The notes beneath the pieces were generated by a model that worked only from the letters and a program-made list of their open reading frames with translations, made no database searches and was not told where the DNA came from. The position numbers and the translations under genes were made by a program. Positions 26,522-34,153 of a DNA stretch of 64,000 nt are shown in pieces (the first letter of the stretch is position 1; each line of letters starts with the position of its first letter). This DNA is from Streptomyces camelliae (GTDB lineage Bacteria > Actinomycetota > Actinomycetes > Streptomycetales > Streptomycetaceae): contig NZ_CP115300.1 in the NCBI RefSeq assembly GCF_027625935.1, positions 9,255,599 through 9,319,598 on the forward strand. Direction: 5' to 3'.

Positions 26522-26647
26522 CCCGGGCCCGACACCAGGGTGGGGCCAGAGATCGCTCGTGCAGCCACCTGTCCTTGCTTCTATGTCTTCGTCGTCGCTA
26601 CAAGGGCGATCGCCCGAACCGAGAACTTCATCCCCAGATAACTGTCG

Positions 26648-27090
26648 GCGTCGGGAAGACGCACGTCGCCCAGGCCCTCGGCCACCAGGCCGTCCGCCAG
26701 GGCGCGAACGTCCGCTTCGCCAAGACCAGCCGCATCCTCGCCGAGCTCGCCGGCGGCCACGCGGACCGCACCTGGGACAGGCGCATGCGCGAACTCATCC
26801 GCCCCGACCTGCTCATCCTCGACGACTTCGCCATGCGCCAGCTGTCCGCCGCCCAGGCCGACGACCTCTACGAACTCGTCTCCGAGCGGCAGGGCCGGTC
26901 CCTGATCATCACCAGCAACAGGGCGCCCAGCGACTGGTATCCCCTCTTCCCCAACCCGGTCGTCGCCGAGTCGCTGCTGGACCGGCTGATCAACTCCAGC
27001 CACCAGGTCATCATGAACGGCCCCAGCTACCGGCCCAACAAGCGGCCCAAGGGCCCCACCGAGAAGCCGGGCACACCCGCAAACGGCTGA
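26648..27090 (+). pseudogene. istB: IstB ATPase, 3' part (interrupted)
   Basis: Resumes istB directly after the transposon core: VGVGKTHVAQALGHQAVRQG, then RFAKTSRILAELAGGHADRT and IRPDLLILDDFAMRQLSAAQ (Walker B D-D), SLIITSNRAPSDWYPLF (sensor 1) and the terminal RLINSSHQVIMNGPSYRP. Sequence quality is intact apart from the split, so the insertion is probably recent relative to the IS21 arrival. Confidence 0.93.
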
Positions 27091-27158
27091 TGCGATCCCG
27101 ATCCGCCACTGTCACAGGTCCTCGCTACTCTCACCGCGTCGAGATCAAGGAGGAGCAG

Positions 27159-27527
27159 GTGCTTGAAGGCGTGCTGATCGCGGAAAGTCTGCGGCTGGGA
27201 ACGGAGTTGGCCGGAGTCCCGCTGCACATCACCAAGATCGCCAGAGTGGAGGTGAACAACGCGGCAGCCGAGCAGCCGCAGCAATGGACTCTCCTGGACT
27301 TCGCCGCCGAAGAGGCCGACGCAGAGCGTCTGGCCGAGCAGCTGGCCGCCTGCCTGGCCCCGACCGGGGGCTGGTATGTCAACTACAACACCACGGCGGA
27401 GGCGTTCGTGGTCTTCGCGGACAAGATCTTCCGCTATCCGCGCAAGGAGGCAGAAGGCCGTCGGCAGGCGCAGGACTACGCGCGCTCCATCGGTATCCCC
27501 GAGCCACAGCTGGACTGGCAGGACTGA
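27159..27527 (+). CDS. IS21 passenger gene, hypothetical 122 aa
   Basis: GTG 27159 is chosen because AAGGAGG precedes it by five bases; an ATG at 27090, overlapping the istB stop, would add 23 residues. Text: VLEGVLIAESLRLGTELAGV, PLHITKIARVEVNNAAAEQP, WTLLDFAAEEADAERLAEQL, TGGWYVNYNTTAEAFVVFAD and KIFRYPRKEAEGRRQAQDYA. The G-W-Y-V-n-Y strand and F-V-F-a-D-K-I-F-r-Y motif recur in small actinomycete proteins of unknown role. It lies inside the IS21 boundaries and is followed by a terminator. Confidence 0.65.
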   Translation: MLEGVLIAESLRLGTELAGVPLHITKIARVEVNNAAAEQPQQWTLLDFAAEEADAERLAEQLAACLAPTGGWYVNYNTTAEAFVVFADKIFRYPRKEAEGRRQAQDYARSIGIPEPQLDWQD

Positions 27528-27530
27528 CCT

Positions 27531-27561
27531 GTCGGGCCCCGCCTCACCAGTGGGGCCCGAC
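27531..27561. terminator. Terminator of the IS21 passenger gene
   Basis: GTCGGGCCCC (27531-27540) pairs with GGGGCCCGAC (27552-27561) around an 11-nt loop, four bases after the stop codon. Very GC-rich stem. Confidence 0.8.
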
Positions 27562-27629
27562 CGCTGCTACGGCCACCATCTGGGGAATTACGTGAACACG
27601 GGGGGTGGGGAATCGACTGACCGTCGACA

Positions 27630-27754
27630 GGCAACCGCACCGTGATATCCCGGCCCTGGACCACCGCATGGAAGAAGACACCCCCGTCGATTCGGCTCGA
27701 CGTACCCGCACCCGGCTCGTGCTTGGGGGTCTCGGTCCTGGTCACGCGGCTCAC
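27630..27754 (-). pseudogene. NB-ARC (NLR-like) gene, N-terminal 40 codons
   Basis: GTG 27754 overlaps the stop of the upstream gene (GTGA). The product begins SRVTRTETPKHEPG and carries SSRIDGGVFFHAVVQGRDIT before the IS21 end. The C-terminal body of this protein resumes at 19923 on the same strand after the IS21, with the Walker A part lost. The short GG...VVQGRD segment mirrors the C-terminal segment of its upstream partner; see the findings for the amyloid-signalling idea. Confidence 0.7.
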
Positions 27755-28209
27755 TCCTGCCTCGGCGGCGTGTCGCCGTCCTCAGAAACCGCCGACGCAA
27801 CGGGCGGAGGCGAGGTGGTGAAAGTGAAGCCGGAGAAGTCGCGGCCCTGCAGCACCGGCCCGTACTGGGTGCCCCCGCTGACCGTGTTCCGCGTGTCACC
27901 CTCCTCTGCTTGCGTCAGCATCGCCTGCTCGTGCCACCGCTCCAGGCCGCCCCGGAACTCCCCGTCGATCGCCGCCCGCACCGCCAGCGCCGTACTTAAC
28001 GCCTGCGCCCGCCCCTCATCAGCCGGGGCCTGCTGCAATGCCACCAGCTCCGGCGCGCCGGAACTCACGACCGGCACCTGACCCGTGTCCGCACCGCACC
28101 GGAACGGCCGCTGCACCAAGGCACTCAGCCCCGACCACGCCTGCCGCCCCAACTCACCGCCGGCGCCGCCCGCCACCGCCACCAGCAACCCAACCGACAC
28201 TGGATCCAT
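27751..28209 (-). CDS. NLR-partner protein with C-terminal VLQGRD motif
   Basis: ATG 28209 gives 152 residues: MDPVSVGLLVAVAGGAGGEL, GRQAWSGLSALVQRPF, a helical middle (AQALSTALAVRAAIDGEFRG, GLERWHEQAMLTQAEEG) and then NTVSGGTQYGPVLQGRDFSG near residues 110-130. The first 30 residues form a glycine-rich hydrophobic helix like membrane-acting or effector-type N-termini found upstream of actinomycete NB-ARC genes. It is translationally coupled to the NB-ARC gene. Proposed role: effector or adaptor signalled by the NLR; here the partner is destroyed. Confidence 0.7.
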   Translation of the reverse strand: MDPVSVGLLVAVAGGAGGELGRQAWSGLSALVQRPFRCGADTGQVPVVSSGAPELVALQQAPADEGRAQALSTALAVRAAIDGEFRGGLERWHEQAMLTQAEEGDTRNTVSGGTQYGPVLQGRDFSGFTFTTSPPPVASAVSEDGDTPPRQE

Positions 28210-28463
28210 CAGGATCACCCCCGTACACACGCGTTCACTGGAGGGGACACGTTACGAGAAGCCGCGGTTCCCACAAGGTCAATCAGGCCACGGCCCAGAC
28301 TCTCTCCTGCTTCCAGTGCAGGGCACGGTGTGTGGGTCGACGGCGTATGGGGTGGGAGCTGGGGGGAGAGCGGTGGGTTGAGGTGGTACGACGGCGCGGG
28401 AGCACAACGTTCGCATGCGTCGCCATCGCGCTGCCAGTCACTGTGGACGGCTACAGGAGGACT

Positions 28464-28949
28464 TCACTCTTCGTGGTCCGAGAGCGTAGCGGTGGGTCTT
28501 TCGCCTCTCTGAGCTTGCTGGATGCGCGCTGCCTCCATGCGTGCCAGGGAGAACAGCATGTGCGGATCGGCCTTGTCCTTGTGGGTGTAAACCACTTCAG
28601 CGGCCACGGTGCCGACGCGCATCACAACGGCAGTGAACGGATCTCCGGTCCACTTGTTGAACCCGGTACGCGCGACGCTGGTATCGCCGACCGTGGGCAT
28701 CGAGATCTGGCGGTAACTCGTGTCATTGCTAGAGACGCTTCTGCTCTGATACCCAGCCCGAGCGATCTCCGTGTTCTCGTACGCGGTGATTTCCAAGTAG
28801 ACGTTGCCCGTGTTGTCCGCATTGTTGTACTGCACGTCCGCACGGCTCGTCACTCCCGCACAGGTCGACCCTGGGGGCTTACGGCACGGTGCGTTCTTGG
28901 GCACGTCGCGGCCGTTGAGGGTTTGCACGCCAGGCTTCCAGCCGATGGG
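28464..28949 (-). pseudogene. Lipoprotein gene, C-terminal part (split by IS3)
   Basis: From the IS3 edge the frame reads IGWKPGVQTLNGRDVPKNAP, CRKPPGSTCAGVTSRADVQY, VYLEITAYENTEIARAGYQS, VGDTSVARTGFNKWTGDPFT, VVMRVGTVAAEVVYTHKD and ends SLARMEAARIQQAQRGE. The pattern (paired cysteines, then R-G and a strand-rich end with a C-terminal helix) is like Streptomyces DUF3558-type or related extracytoplasmic lipoproteins. The lipobox-bearing N-terminus is at 30216-30301 beyond the IS3. Together they would give about 185-195 residues. Confidence 0.7.
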
Positions 28950-28982
28950 CGGGTCTGATGCAGGTTTGGGTGACAGGTTCGG

Positions 28983-29850
28983 TTACGCAGCCTGGAGGGC
29001 CGGTGTGGTCATGACGGTTTCGTATTCGACAGGTGTCAGCCAGCCGAGCGAGGCCTGTCGGCGGCGTCGGTGGTAGGTCCTCTCGATCCAGGTCACGATC
29101 GCGATCCGCAACTCCTCGCGGGTGGTCCAGCTCCGGCGGTCGAGGACGTTCTTCTGCAGCAGACTGAAGAAGGACTCCATGGCCGCGTTGTCGCCGGCCG
29201 CCCCGACTCTCCCTATCGATCCGACCATCCGGTGGCGATCGAGGGCCCGGACGAACTTCCGGGACCGGAACTGCGAGCCGCGATCGCTGTGCAGGATGCA
29301 CCCGTCGACGTGTTCCCGTCGGGCCACGGCGTTGTCCAGGGCGGTCACGGCCAGGCGGGACTTCATCCGCGCGTCGATGGAGTAGCCCACGATCCTGTTG
29401 CTGAAGACATCCTTGATCGCGCAGAGGTACAACTTGCCTTCGGCGGTGGCGTGTTCGGTGATGTCGGCGAGCCACAGCCGGTTCGGGCCGGTCGCGGTGA
29501 AGCTGCGGCTCACGAGATCGTCGTGCACCGGCGGGCCGGCCTTCCTGCCCCGGCCACGCTTCTTGCCGAACACGCTCCACCAGTTGTTGTCCCGGCAGAT
29601 CCGCCACGCGGTCCGGTCCGCCATCCGAGCCCCGGCACTACGCGCTTCATCGGCCAGGAAGCGGTAGCCGAATTCCGGGTCCTCGCGGTGAGCGTCGAAC
29701 AGTGCGTTCGCGCGGTACGCCTCCTCCAGTACGGCGTCGGCCATCGGCTTGTCGAGCCAGCGGTAGTAGGGCTGTCTGGCGAGCTTCAGCACCCGGCACG
29801 TCACCGTGACGGGCACCCCGTCCACGGCCAGCTCTTTTACGAGCGGGTAG
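28983..29850 (-). CDS. IS3 OrfB, DDE transposase
   Basis: Main catalytic subunit. It is reached by -1 frameshifting from orfA at GGAAAAGG near 29850 (LPGKRIYPLVKELAVDGVPV in the shifted frame). Content: ADAVLEEAYRANALFDAHRE with FGYRFLADEARSAG (HTH_21), then the rve core: NRLWLADITEHATAEGKLYL (first D), ILHSDRGSQFRSRKFV (second D), GDNAAMESFFSLLQKNVLDR (E), and TYHRRRRQASLGWLTPVEYE at the end. All three acidic residues are present; probably functional. Confidence 0.93.
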
Positions 29851-30145
29851 ATCCTTTTCCCGGCAGATGCGCCTGCGAGAGATATGCCGCGGCCCGGCGC
29901 AGGACCTCGTTCTCCTGCTCCAGCAGCTTGATCCGCCGACGCGCTTCCCGCAGTTCCGCGCTCTCGTGGCTGGTCACCCCGGGCTTGGGCCCGTCATCGA
30001 TGTCCGCCCGGCGCATCCACTTCCACAACGTCATCGGGTGGACCCCGAAATCGGTGGCCACCTGCTCGACCGTGACACCCGGGCCGCGGTTCCTCGCGAC
30101 TCGCACGACGTCTTGGCGGAACTCTTCCGGATAGGGCTTGGGCAC
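29837..30145 (-). CDS. IS3 OrfA, HTH protein
   Basis: GTG 30145 follows GGAAGG; product starts VPKPYPEEFRQDVVRVARNR. Contains an HTH_Tnp_1 motif (VTVEQVATDFGVHPMTLWKW) and a leucine-zipper coiled coil (ELREARRRIKLLEQENEVLR). The frame ends shortly after AAAAG, a typical slippery signal for the OrfAB fusion. Binds element ends and forms the transposase with OrfB. Confidence 0.92.
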   Translation of the reverse strand: MPKPYPEEFRQDVVRVARNRGPGVTVEQVATDFGVHPMTLWKWMRRADIDDGPKPGVTSHESAELREARRRIKLLEQENEVLRRAAAYLSQAHLPGKGSTRS

Positions 30146-30215
30146 AGCGACATCCTTCCCACCCGCCCTGCAGGGCAAGCCAGTTCAGATGTCACCCGAT
30201 CGTGCATCAGACCCG

Positions 30216-30301
30216 ACCGGTGCCGTGCCACTGCCGCTACAGCCAACCATCGACAGTCCCACAGCGACCAGCATCACCGACGCCCGCACACCTGTCATCA
30301 T
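30216..30301 (-). pseudogene. Lipoprotein gene, N-terminal part (split by IS3)
   Basis: MMTGVRASVMLVAVGLSMVG-C is a classical lipoprotein signal peptide with the lipobox LSMVGC, followed by SGSGTAPV, where the IS3 begins. Start ATG 30301 or 30298. The remainder continues at 28949 on the same strand. Confidence 0.75.
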
Positions 30302-30421
30302 TAGCTTGCGGTGCACCCGCTGGCCCTCCCCGTACGCCGTTTCCTCCAGAGCATAGATGTCGATCACAGGAGTCCGGGAGGGATCACTCAGCCAACGAAA
30401 GCGGTCTGCCCCTCCAGGGTG

Positions 30422-31489
30422 TCAAACCGTCGGAGGCCGGCTGGTGCGTGCAATGAACGCGGCACGTCCTTCACCCGGCGCACTGCCCCCTGTCTGCGCA
30501 CTTGCCGCGGAGACCCAGCAGCGCAGTGACAGGTCGGCCAAGCTCTCGATGAAGTACCGGTCCGCAAGTACGGAGCCCGGAGGATGCACCTCCCGGGCGC
30601 TCATCCATTCCACCAGCAGCCCGGCAGCGCCCTGCGCCTGGCGGGGCTCGTTCATGGGAGCCCGGGTTTGCCGGCAGCGCGTTGCCCGGGTCCACATTTG
30701 ATCGATGTGATTGAGGACTTCGTCGCGAAGGGCGGTCAGTTCCTCGAAGCTGATGCGAACGAGCTTGTCGAGCCGTTCCTCGGGGGAGGTTTCCTGGTAG
30801 CGGGCCATCTGCGAGGCGTGGCAGACGGCCGCGTAATCCCATACGGCCAGGCAGTCCTCTCCGCCGTCGCAGTCGAGGTCCAGGGCGGCGGCCAGGTCGG
30901 CCATGAGCGCATGGTCGTCTTCTGGAAGTGCCAGCCTTTCCAGGCCGATCAGGACCGCCAATAGGCGGGCGTTCACCTCTGCGCGCGGCGCGTCCGCGAG
31001 GTCCGGCAGACGCCGGAGGTTGATTCGCATCTGGCGCACTGCCCTGCCGTTCTCGGACAGCGTGATTTTGGCCCTCGCCTCGGCGTTCTCGTACTCGGCG
31101 TCCATCTCAGCAGCCCATTGCGGTGGCACTGCGGCGGCCTCTCGCGCCATGCGATCCTCATGTGTGAAGCGGCGGTCGAAGTACGTGCGCGCGAGAGCGA
31201 CTTTCAGTGCGCTTTCCGGGATGTCCGCGCCACTGAAGAAGGCAAGCAGAGCCAGGTCGTCGTACGAGCGCCCGGGACTGGTGTGCCGGGCCAAGGCACA
31301 GACCAGGTCGCCGGTGCCGGGCGGGTAGACCGCCTCGGTTCCCGCGCCCCCCACGCGCTGGATGTCGGGTCGCGGGATCAGGCCGTGGCGGCGCCAGCGT
31401 TCTAGCTGGTACGCGCTCACCGGGTGGCCGGACGACGCGGCCAGAGACATCAGCTTGAGATCGGCACGACTGGGTGCACTTCGTGACAT
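30422..31489 (-). CDS. MerR-like HTH protein, 355 aa
   Basis: N-terminal ~70 residues: VSAYQLERWRRHGLIPRPD followed by GTEAVYPPGTGDLVCALARH, a MerR-type winged helix (helix-turn-helix then Y-P wing). The rest is helical: YDDLALLAFFSGADIPESAL, VKVALARTYFDRRF-like segment, ARLLAVLIGLERLALPEDDH, and AAALDLDCDGGEDCLAVWDY. No ligand domain is recognised. Similar N-HTH plus long helical domain proteins occur on actinomycete mobile DNA. It lies upstream of nothing on its own strand other than the IS3-split lipoprotein and may be co-regulated with the ParA-like gene behind it (94-bp gap). Confidence 0.6.
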   Translation of the reverse strand: MSRSAPSRADLKLMSLAASSGHPVSAYQLERWRRHGLIPRPDIQRVGGAGTEAVYPPGTGDLVCALARHTSPGRSYDDLALLAFFSGADIPESALKVALARTYFDRRFTHEDRMAREAAAVPPQWAAEMDAEYENAEARAKITLSENGRAVRQMRINLRRLPDLADAPRAEVNARLLAVLIGLERLALPEDDHALMADLAAALDLDCDGGEDCLAVWDYAAVCHASQMARYQETSPEERLDKLVRISFEELTALRDEVLNHIDQMWTRATRCRQTRAPMNEPRQAQGAAGLLVEWMSAREVHPPGSVLADRYFIESLADLSLRCWVSAASAQTGGSAPGEGRAAFIARTSRPPTV

Positions 31490-31583
31490 GAGGAAACGCT
31501 AGCCAGCAGGGCGTTGAAGCTCTCGGGCTCGGCGTGCGGGGGTCAGGGTGTACGAGGAGGACGGAGCCTTGGCTGGTACCTGG

Positions 31584-32516
31584 CTAGCACCAGCGGTCAG
31601 TGATGGCCTTCGCGGCCTGTTCGACGCCGGGATCCAGTGGGGAATTGGCTAGGGCTTCGGTGTCGTGTGTGCGGTGGTGATGCGTGGCGAGGTCGTAGTC
31701 GCCGACGCGGATGTGTCCCAGGAGAGGGATGCCGGCGGCGGCCATGTCGACCTCGACGAGGCGACTAAAACCTGACACGGGTTCCGCAGCGGGTTGCTTC
31801 CGGCTGCCGGTGATCATCCCGAGGAATGCGGTCGGACGGTGGTAGAGGAACTTCAGGTGCCGCTCGCGCAGGAGCGCCGCGCTCTGCTCCGGCGTGAGGG
31901 GGCGGTCGATGCGTTCCTCCGGTACGGCGCCGTGGCCAAGGGTTTCGGCGACGGGAACGCCGTTGCTCGCGGCGAGCACCACGAAGTGGTCCACAAGATC
32001 GCGTCGCGGCCAAGTCGGTTGGCCCATCAGTACGAGGGCGTCGAAATGGCGGCGTCCCAGCTGCAGGGCGTCCTGCAGTGGGCCTTCGTCAAGGGAGGGA
32101 CGACGAGGATCGGTCGGCGGGTGTGACCACGGCGTGTGCTGCTCCACCAGCAGACCGCCCCGCCCGCGGTCCCTGATGTCGGCCCGCAGCAGGGTGCTGC
32201 GGTGCCCAGGCCACGCCCGCTGCCGCTCTTCGGCTGCCTTGCGTTCCCTGGCCTTGCGCGAGTACAGCCGCAGGTCGGATCCATACGGCTTGTACTTGTG
32301 CACGAGAAGAACCCGCAGGCCCTGCTGCGCCCATGCGGACGCGATCTGCACCGTGAGCGTGCCCAGTTCGCATTGCTCATCGAAAAGGAACTGCACCACC
32401 CGGCCGTGCCGCGAAGCCGGCACCATGCGGCGACGGACCTGCGTGTAGCGCACACCAGCGGCGTCCTGAGTCTTGCGGGCACGCGCCTTCGGACCGCTTG
32501 CACCGGATTTGGTCAT
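31584..32516 (-). CDS. ParA/MinD-like P-loop protein with degenerate Walker A
   Basis: ATG 32516 gives 310 residues. The opening GRVVQFLFDEQCELGTLTVQ-IASAWAQQGLRVLLVH parallels the start of ParA/MinD proteins (strand, P-loop, helix, then the strand of Walker A-prime), but the K-G-G-x-G-K-[ST] lysines are not visible: the loop reads FDEQCELGTLTVQ. Later text includes DALVLMGQPTWPRRDLVDHF and VVLAASNGVPVAETLG, where partition ATPases have their third strand, and a C-terminal HTHDTEALANSPLDPGVEQA. A partition-related or chaperone role is possible; ATP use is doubtful. Confidence 0.5.
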   Translation of the reverse strand: MTKSGASGPKARARKTQDAAGVRYTQVRRRMVPASRHGRVVQFLFDEQCELGTLTVQIASAWAQQGLRVLLVHKYKPYGSDLRLYSRKARERKAAEERQRAWPGHRSTLLRADIRDRGRGGLLVEQHTPWSHPPTDPRRPSLDEGPLQDALQLGRRHFDALVLMGQPTWPRRDLVDHFVVLAASNGVPVAETLGHGAVPEERIDRPLTPEQSAALLRERHLKFLYHRPTAFLGMITGSRKQPAAEPVSGFSRLVEVDMAAAGIPLLGHIRVGDYDLATHHHRTHDTEALANSPLDPGVEQAAKAITDRWC

Positions 32517-32597
32517 GATGATCGATCTCCGCACCAGGGCCCCCGCTGCCCCGCAGAGTCGATAACGCGCGGGCATGAAAGAAAGGTGCGGGACCAT

Positions 32598-33025
32598 CCC
32601 TGAACCCCACGGGCCCGGTGTCCTTCGCCTGCTGCACGCCGACGCGGGGCACCGGACACAGGCTCACGGCGTGCGCAACCTGCCGCGACCACAACGATAG
32701 TGCTGCCGCATCCCAGCCGGCCTGCGCAACGCCGTACGCCCTGCACGGGGCAGGGGTAGATGGTGTGGTGTCCCGCATCGCTCGGGGCGCTGAGTGGGCG
32801 GCTCGGCCGGGCCCGTACTCTCATCCGGCGGACGTCCTTCGGGGCGATGTCGTGTGAGCTGGGGACGGGGTAGAGGGATGTGCGTGATGGATGCGGCGGC
32901 CAAGGAGGCTGCGGTCGCTCGGTTCCTCCGCGAGTACCCGCAGGTAGAGCAAGCTGAATGCGACCACCCCGCACTGATGGGCTGCGCCGATGTCGCCTGG
33001 TCGCAGATTCCTTGCCGGAGGAGTA
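32598..33025 (+). other. Region upstream of CRISPR array; possible leader
   Basis: About 430 bp. A frame from ATG 32887 (MDAAAKEAAVARFLREYPQV, then EQAECDHPALMGCADVAWSQ) is protein-like but runs straight into repeat 1 and stops at 33096, so it is probably the start of a gene truncated when the array arose or moved. The array reads left to right if the ATCGCAAC repeat end is the 5' handle, which would place a leader here; it is not AT-rich. Confidence 0.4.
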
Positions 33026-33777
33026 GTGGCGGTCGCCCTCCGGGGCGACCGAGGATCGCAACGTCCCGGCCGGGTGGATCAAGACATCCGCGATGATGTG
33101 GCGGTCGCCCTCCGGAGCGACCGAGGATCGCAACGACCGCAAGGGAGCCTGATCAGTGCAGCAGGTGCCCTGTGGCGGTCGCCATTCGGGACGACCGAGG
33201 ATCACAGCGCCTCGACCACGCGGCCGTTGGGCGGCTTCGACCCCGTGGCGGTCGCTCTCCGGAGCGGCCGAGGATCGCAACTCGGGGGAGCAGATGGCGG
33301 CGACCGACGCGAACGTTTGTGGCGGTCGACCTCCGGGGCGACCGAGGATCGCAACGACGATCAGGAACTCGCTGACCTCATCAAGGCCAAGCTGTGGCGG
33401 TCGCTCTTCGGTGCGGCCGAGGATCGCAACACGACCGAGAGCAGGACCATGCGCACAGGGGAGTGGTGGCGTTCGCCCTCCGGGCGACCGAGGATCGAAA
33501 CGCGCTGTACCCGGTCCGTCCCGCCCGCCCGCAGGTAGTGGCGGTCACCCTCCGGGGCGACCGAGGATCGCAACTACTTCGAGAACGCGCCGGGCCACGG
33601 CTTCAAGGCCGGGTGGCGGTCGCCCTCTGGGGCGACCGAGGATCGCAACGTCCGGGACTACGCCGCGCAGTGGACACACCCCCTGGAGTGGCGGTCGCCC
33701 TCCGGGGCGACCGAGGATCGCAACCGGGGCGTGGAGTAGCGCAGGGACGCCGAGGACAACGTGGCGGTCGCCCTCCC
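33026..33777 (+). CRISPR. CRISPR array, 10 full 37-bp repeats plus one partial
   Basis: Repeats begin at 33026, 33098, 33172, 33245, 33319, 33394, 33466, 33538, 33613 and 33688, with a broken 17-bp copy at 33761. The consensus starts GTGGCGGTCGCCCTCCGGGG and ends CGACCGAGGATCGCAAC; GGTCGCCC-TCCG-GGGCGACC forms an 8-bp stem. Spacers are 35, 37, 36, 37, 38, 35, 36, 38, 38 and 36 bp, all different. Repeats 3, 4, 6 and 7 vary (repeat 7 is 36 bp), and the last is degenerate, so decay is towards the right, consistent with left-end growth. No cas gene is found in the window. The ATCGCAAC end resembles 8-nt handles of type III or some type I systems. Confidence 0.95.
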
Positions 33778-34153
33778 GGGAGGGAGGAGAGGGGCGGAAC
33801 GGCAGCCCTGCCCTCACGTGGTCGAGGGACGCGCACGCCCCCAGGAGGACACCCGCGCACCGCGCCCCTAGCATGAAATTGCTGTAGGTTCGCATTCGGA
33901 GTGTCCCGTTCCGTTGCAACGACCTGGGTGTTGTCGGGTTGTCTCAGTAATGGGCCACGCCGTCGCGTCTCACAGTCCTGGCCCACCGCATGGTTACAGC
34001 CACTGCCAGCGGCGGCGCCTGGGTGGGACCGAATCGACGGTGGCGGCGCACGGGTGGTCGCGCACGGCGGAGGAGGCACTCAGCGTCGCCCGAGAACGCT
34101 TCGCCGTTCGCGTACGAGTTCTTCAAACAGCAATGCCCTGAGGTTCGGCGGTG
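33778..34153. other. Gap between array and RNAP-like gene
   Basis: About 375 bp, no supported gene. A minus-strand frame that looks like a short signal sequence near 33880-33919 runs into the repeats and is not credible. No cas remnant was recognised. Confidence 0.5.

Larger units (their letters stand above)
22150..26647 (+). mobile_element. Tn554-like transposon 1 (tnpA-tnpB-tnpC)
   Basis: The unit is bounded by the 6-bp sequence CTGTCG at 22150-22155 and 26642-26647; removing one copy plus the insert restores the istB Walker A codons GGG-CCT-GTC-GGC-GTC-GGG-AAG. Next to each core are short inverted arms, TTATC (22156-22160) and GATAA (26637-26641). There are no long terminal repeats and no larger target duplication. 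Three overlapping genes encode two different tyrosine recombinases and a DUF6262/TnpC protein, as in Tn554 and relatives, plus one small cargo gene. A 10-bp direct repeat CTTCTATGTC lies near each end (22181, 26578). Confidence 0.88.
19924..27629 (+). mobile_element. IS21-family element, split by a Tn554-like transposon
   Basis: Ends TGTCGACGGTCA at 19924-19935 and TGACCGTCGACA at 27618-27629 are exact inverted copies. Each is followed inward by further near-copies of an ATTCCCCA motif (left at about 19939 and 19970; right around 27578 and 27606), the multiple terminal repeats expected of IS21. The element holds istA, istB and a passenger gene. No target duplication is seen (CCAGGATG left, GCAACCGC right) and the disrupted NB-ARC gene lacks ~100 codons across the site, so a deletion accompanied or followed insertion. 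Confidence 0.8.
28950..30215 (-). mobile_element. IS3-family element, ~1.27 kb
   Basis: Inverted ends: CGGGTCTGATGCA (28950-28962) and TGCATCAGACCCG (30203-30215), with a second inner pair GGGTGACA (28968-28975) and TGTCACCC (30190-30197) at matching spacing. It encodes orfA and orfB with a frameshift site and splits a lipoprotein gene. No target duplication was clear next to these ends. Confidence 0.8.

Noticed and set aside
19924..27629. Target duplication for the IS21
   Set aside because: Flanks CCAGGATG and GCAACCGC do not match.
32794..33887. Long plus-strand frames through the CRISPR array
   Set aside because: Open only because repeats lack stops; sequence is periodic GRPRIAT-type.
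33545..33919. Minus-strand secreted protein overlapping the array
   Set aside because: Most of the frame is translated repeats; no ribosome site.
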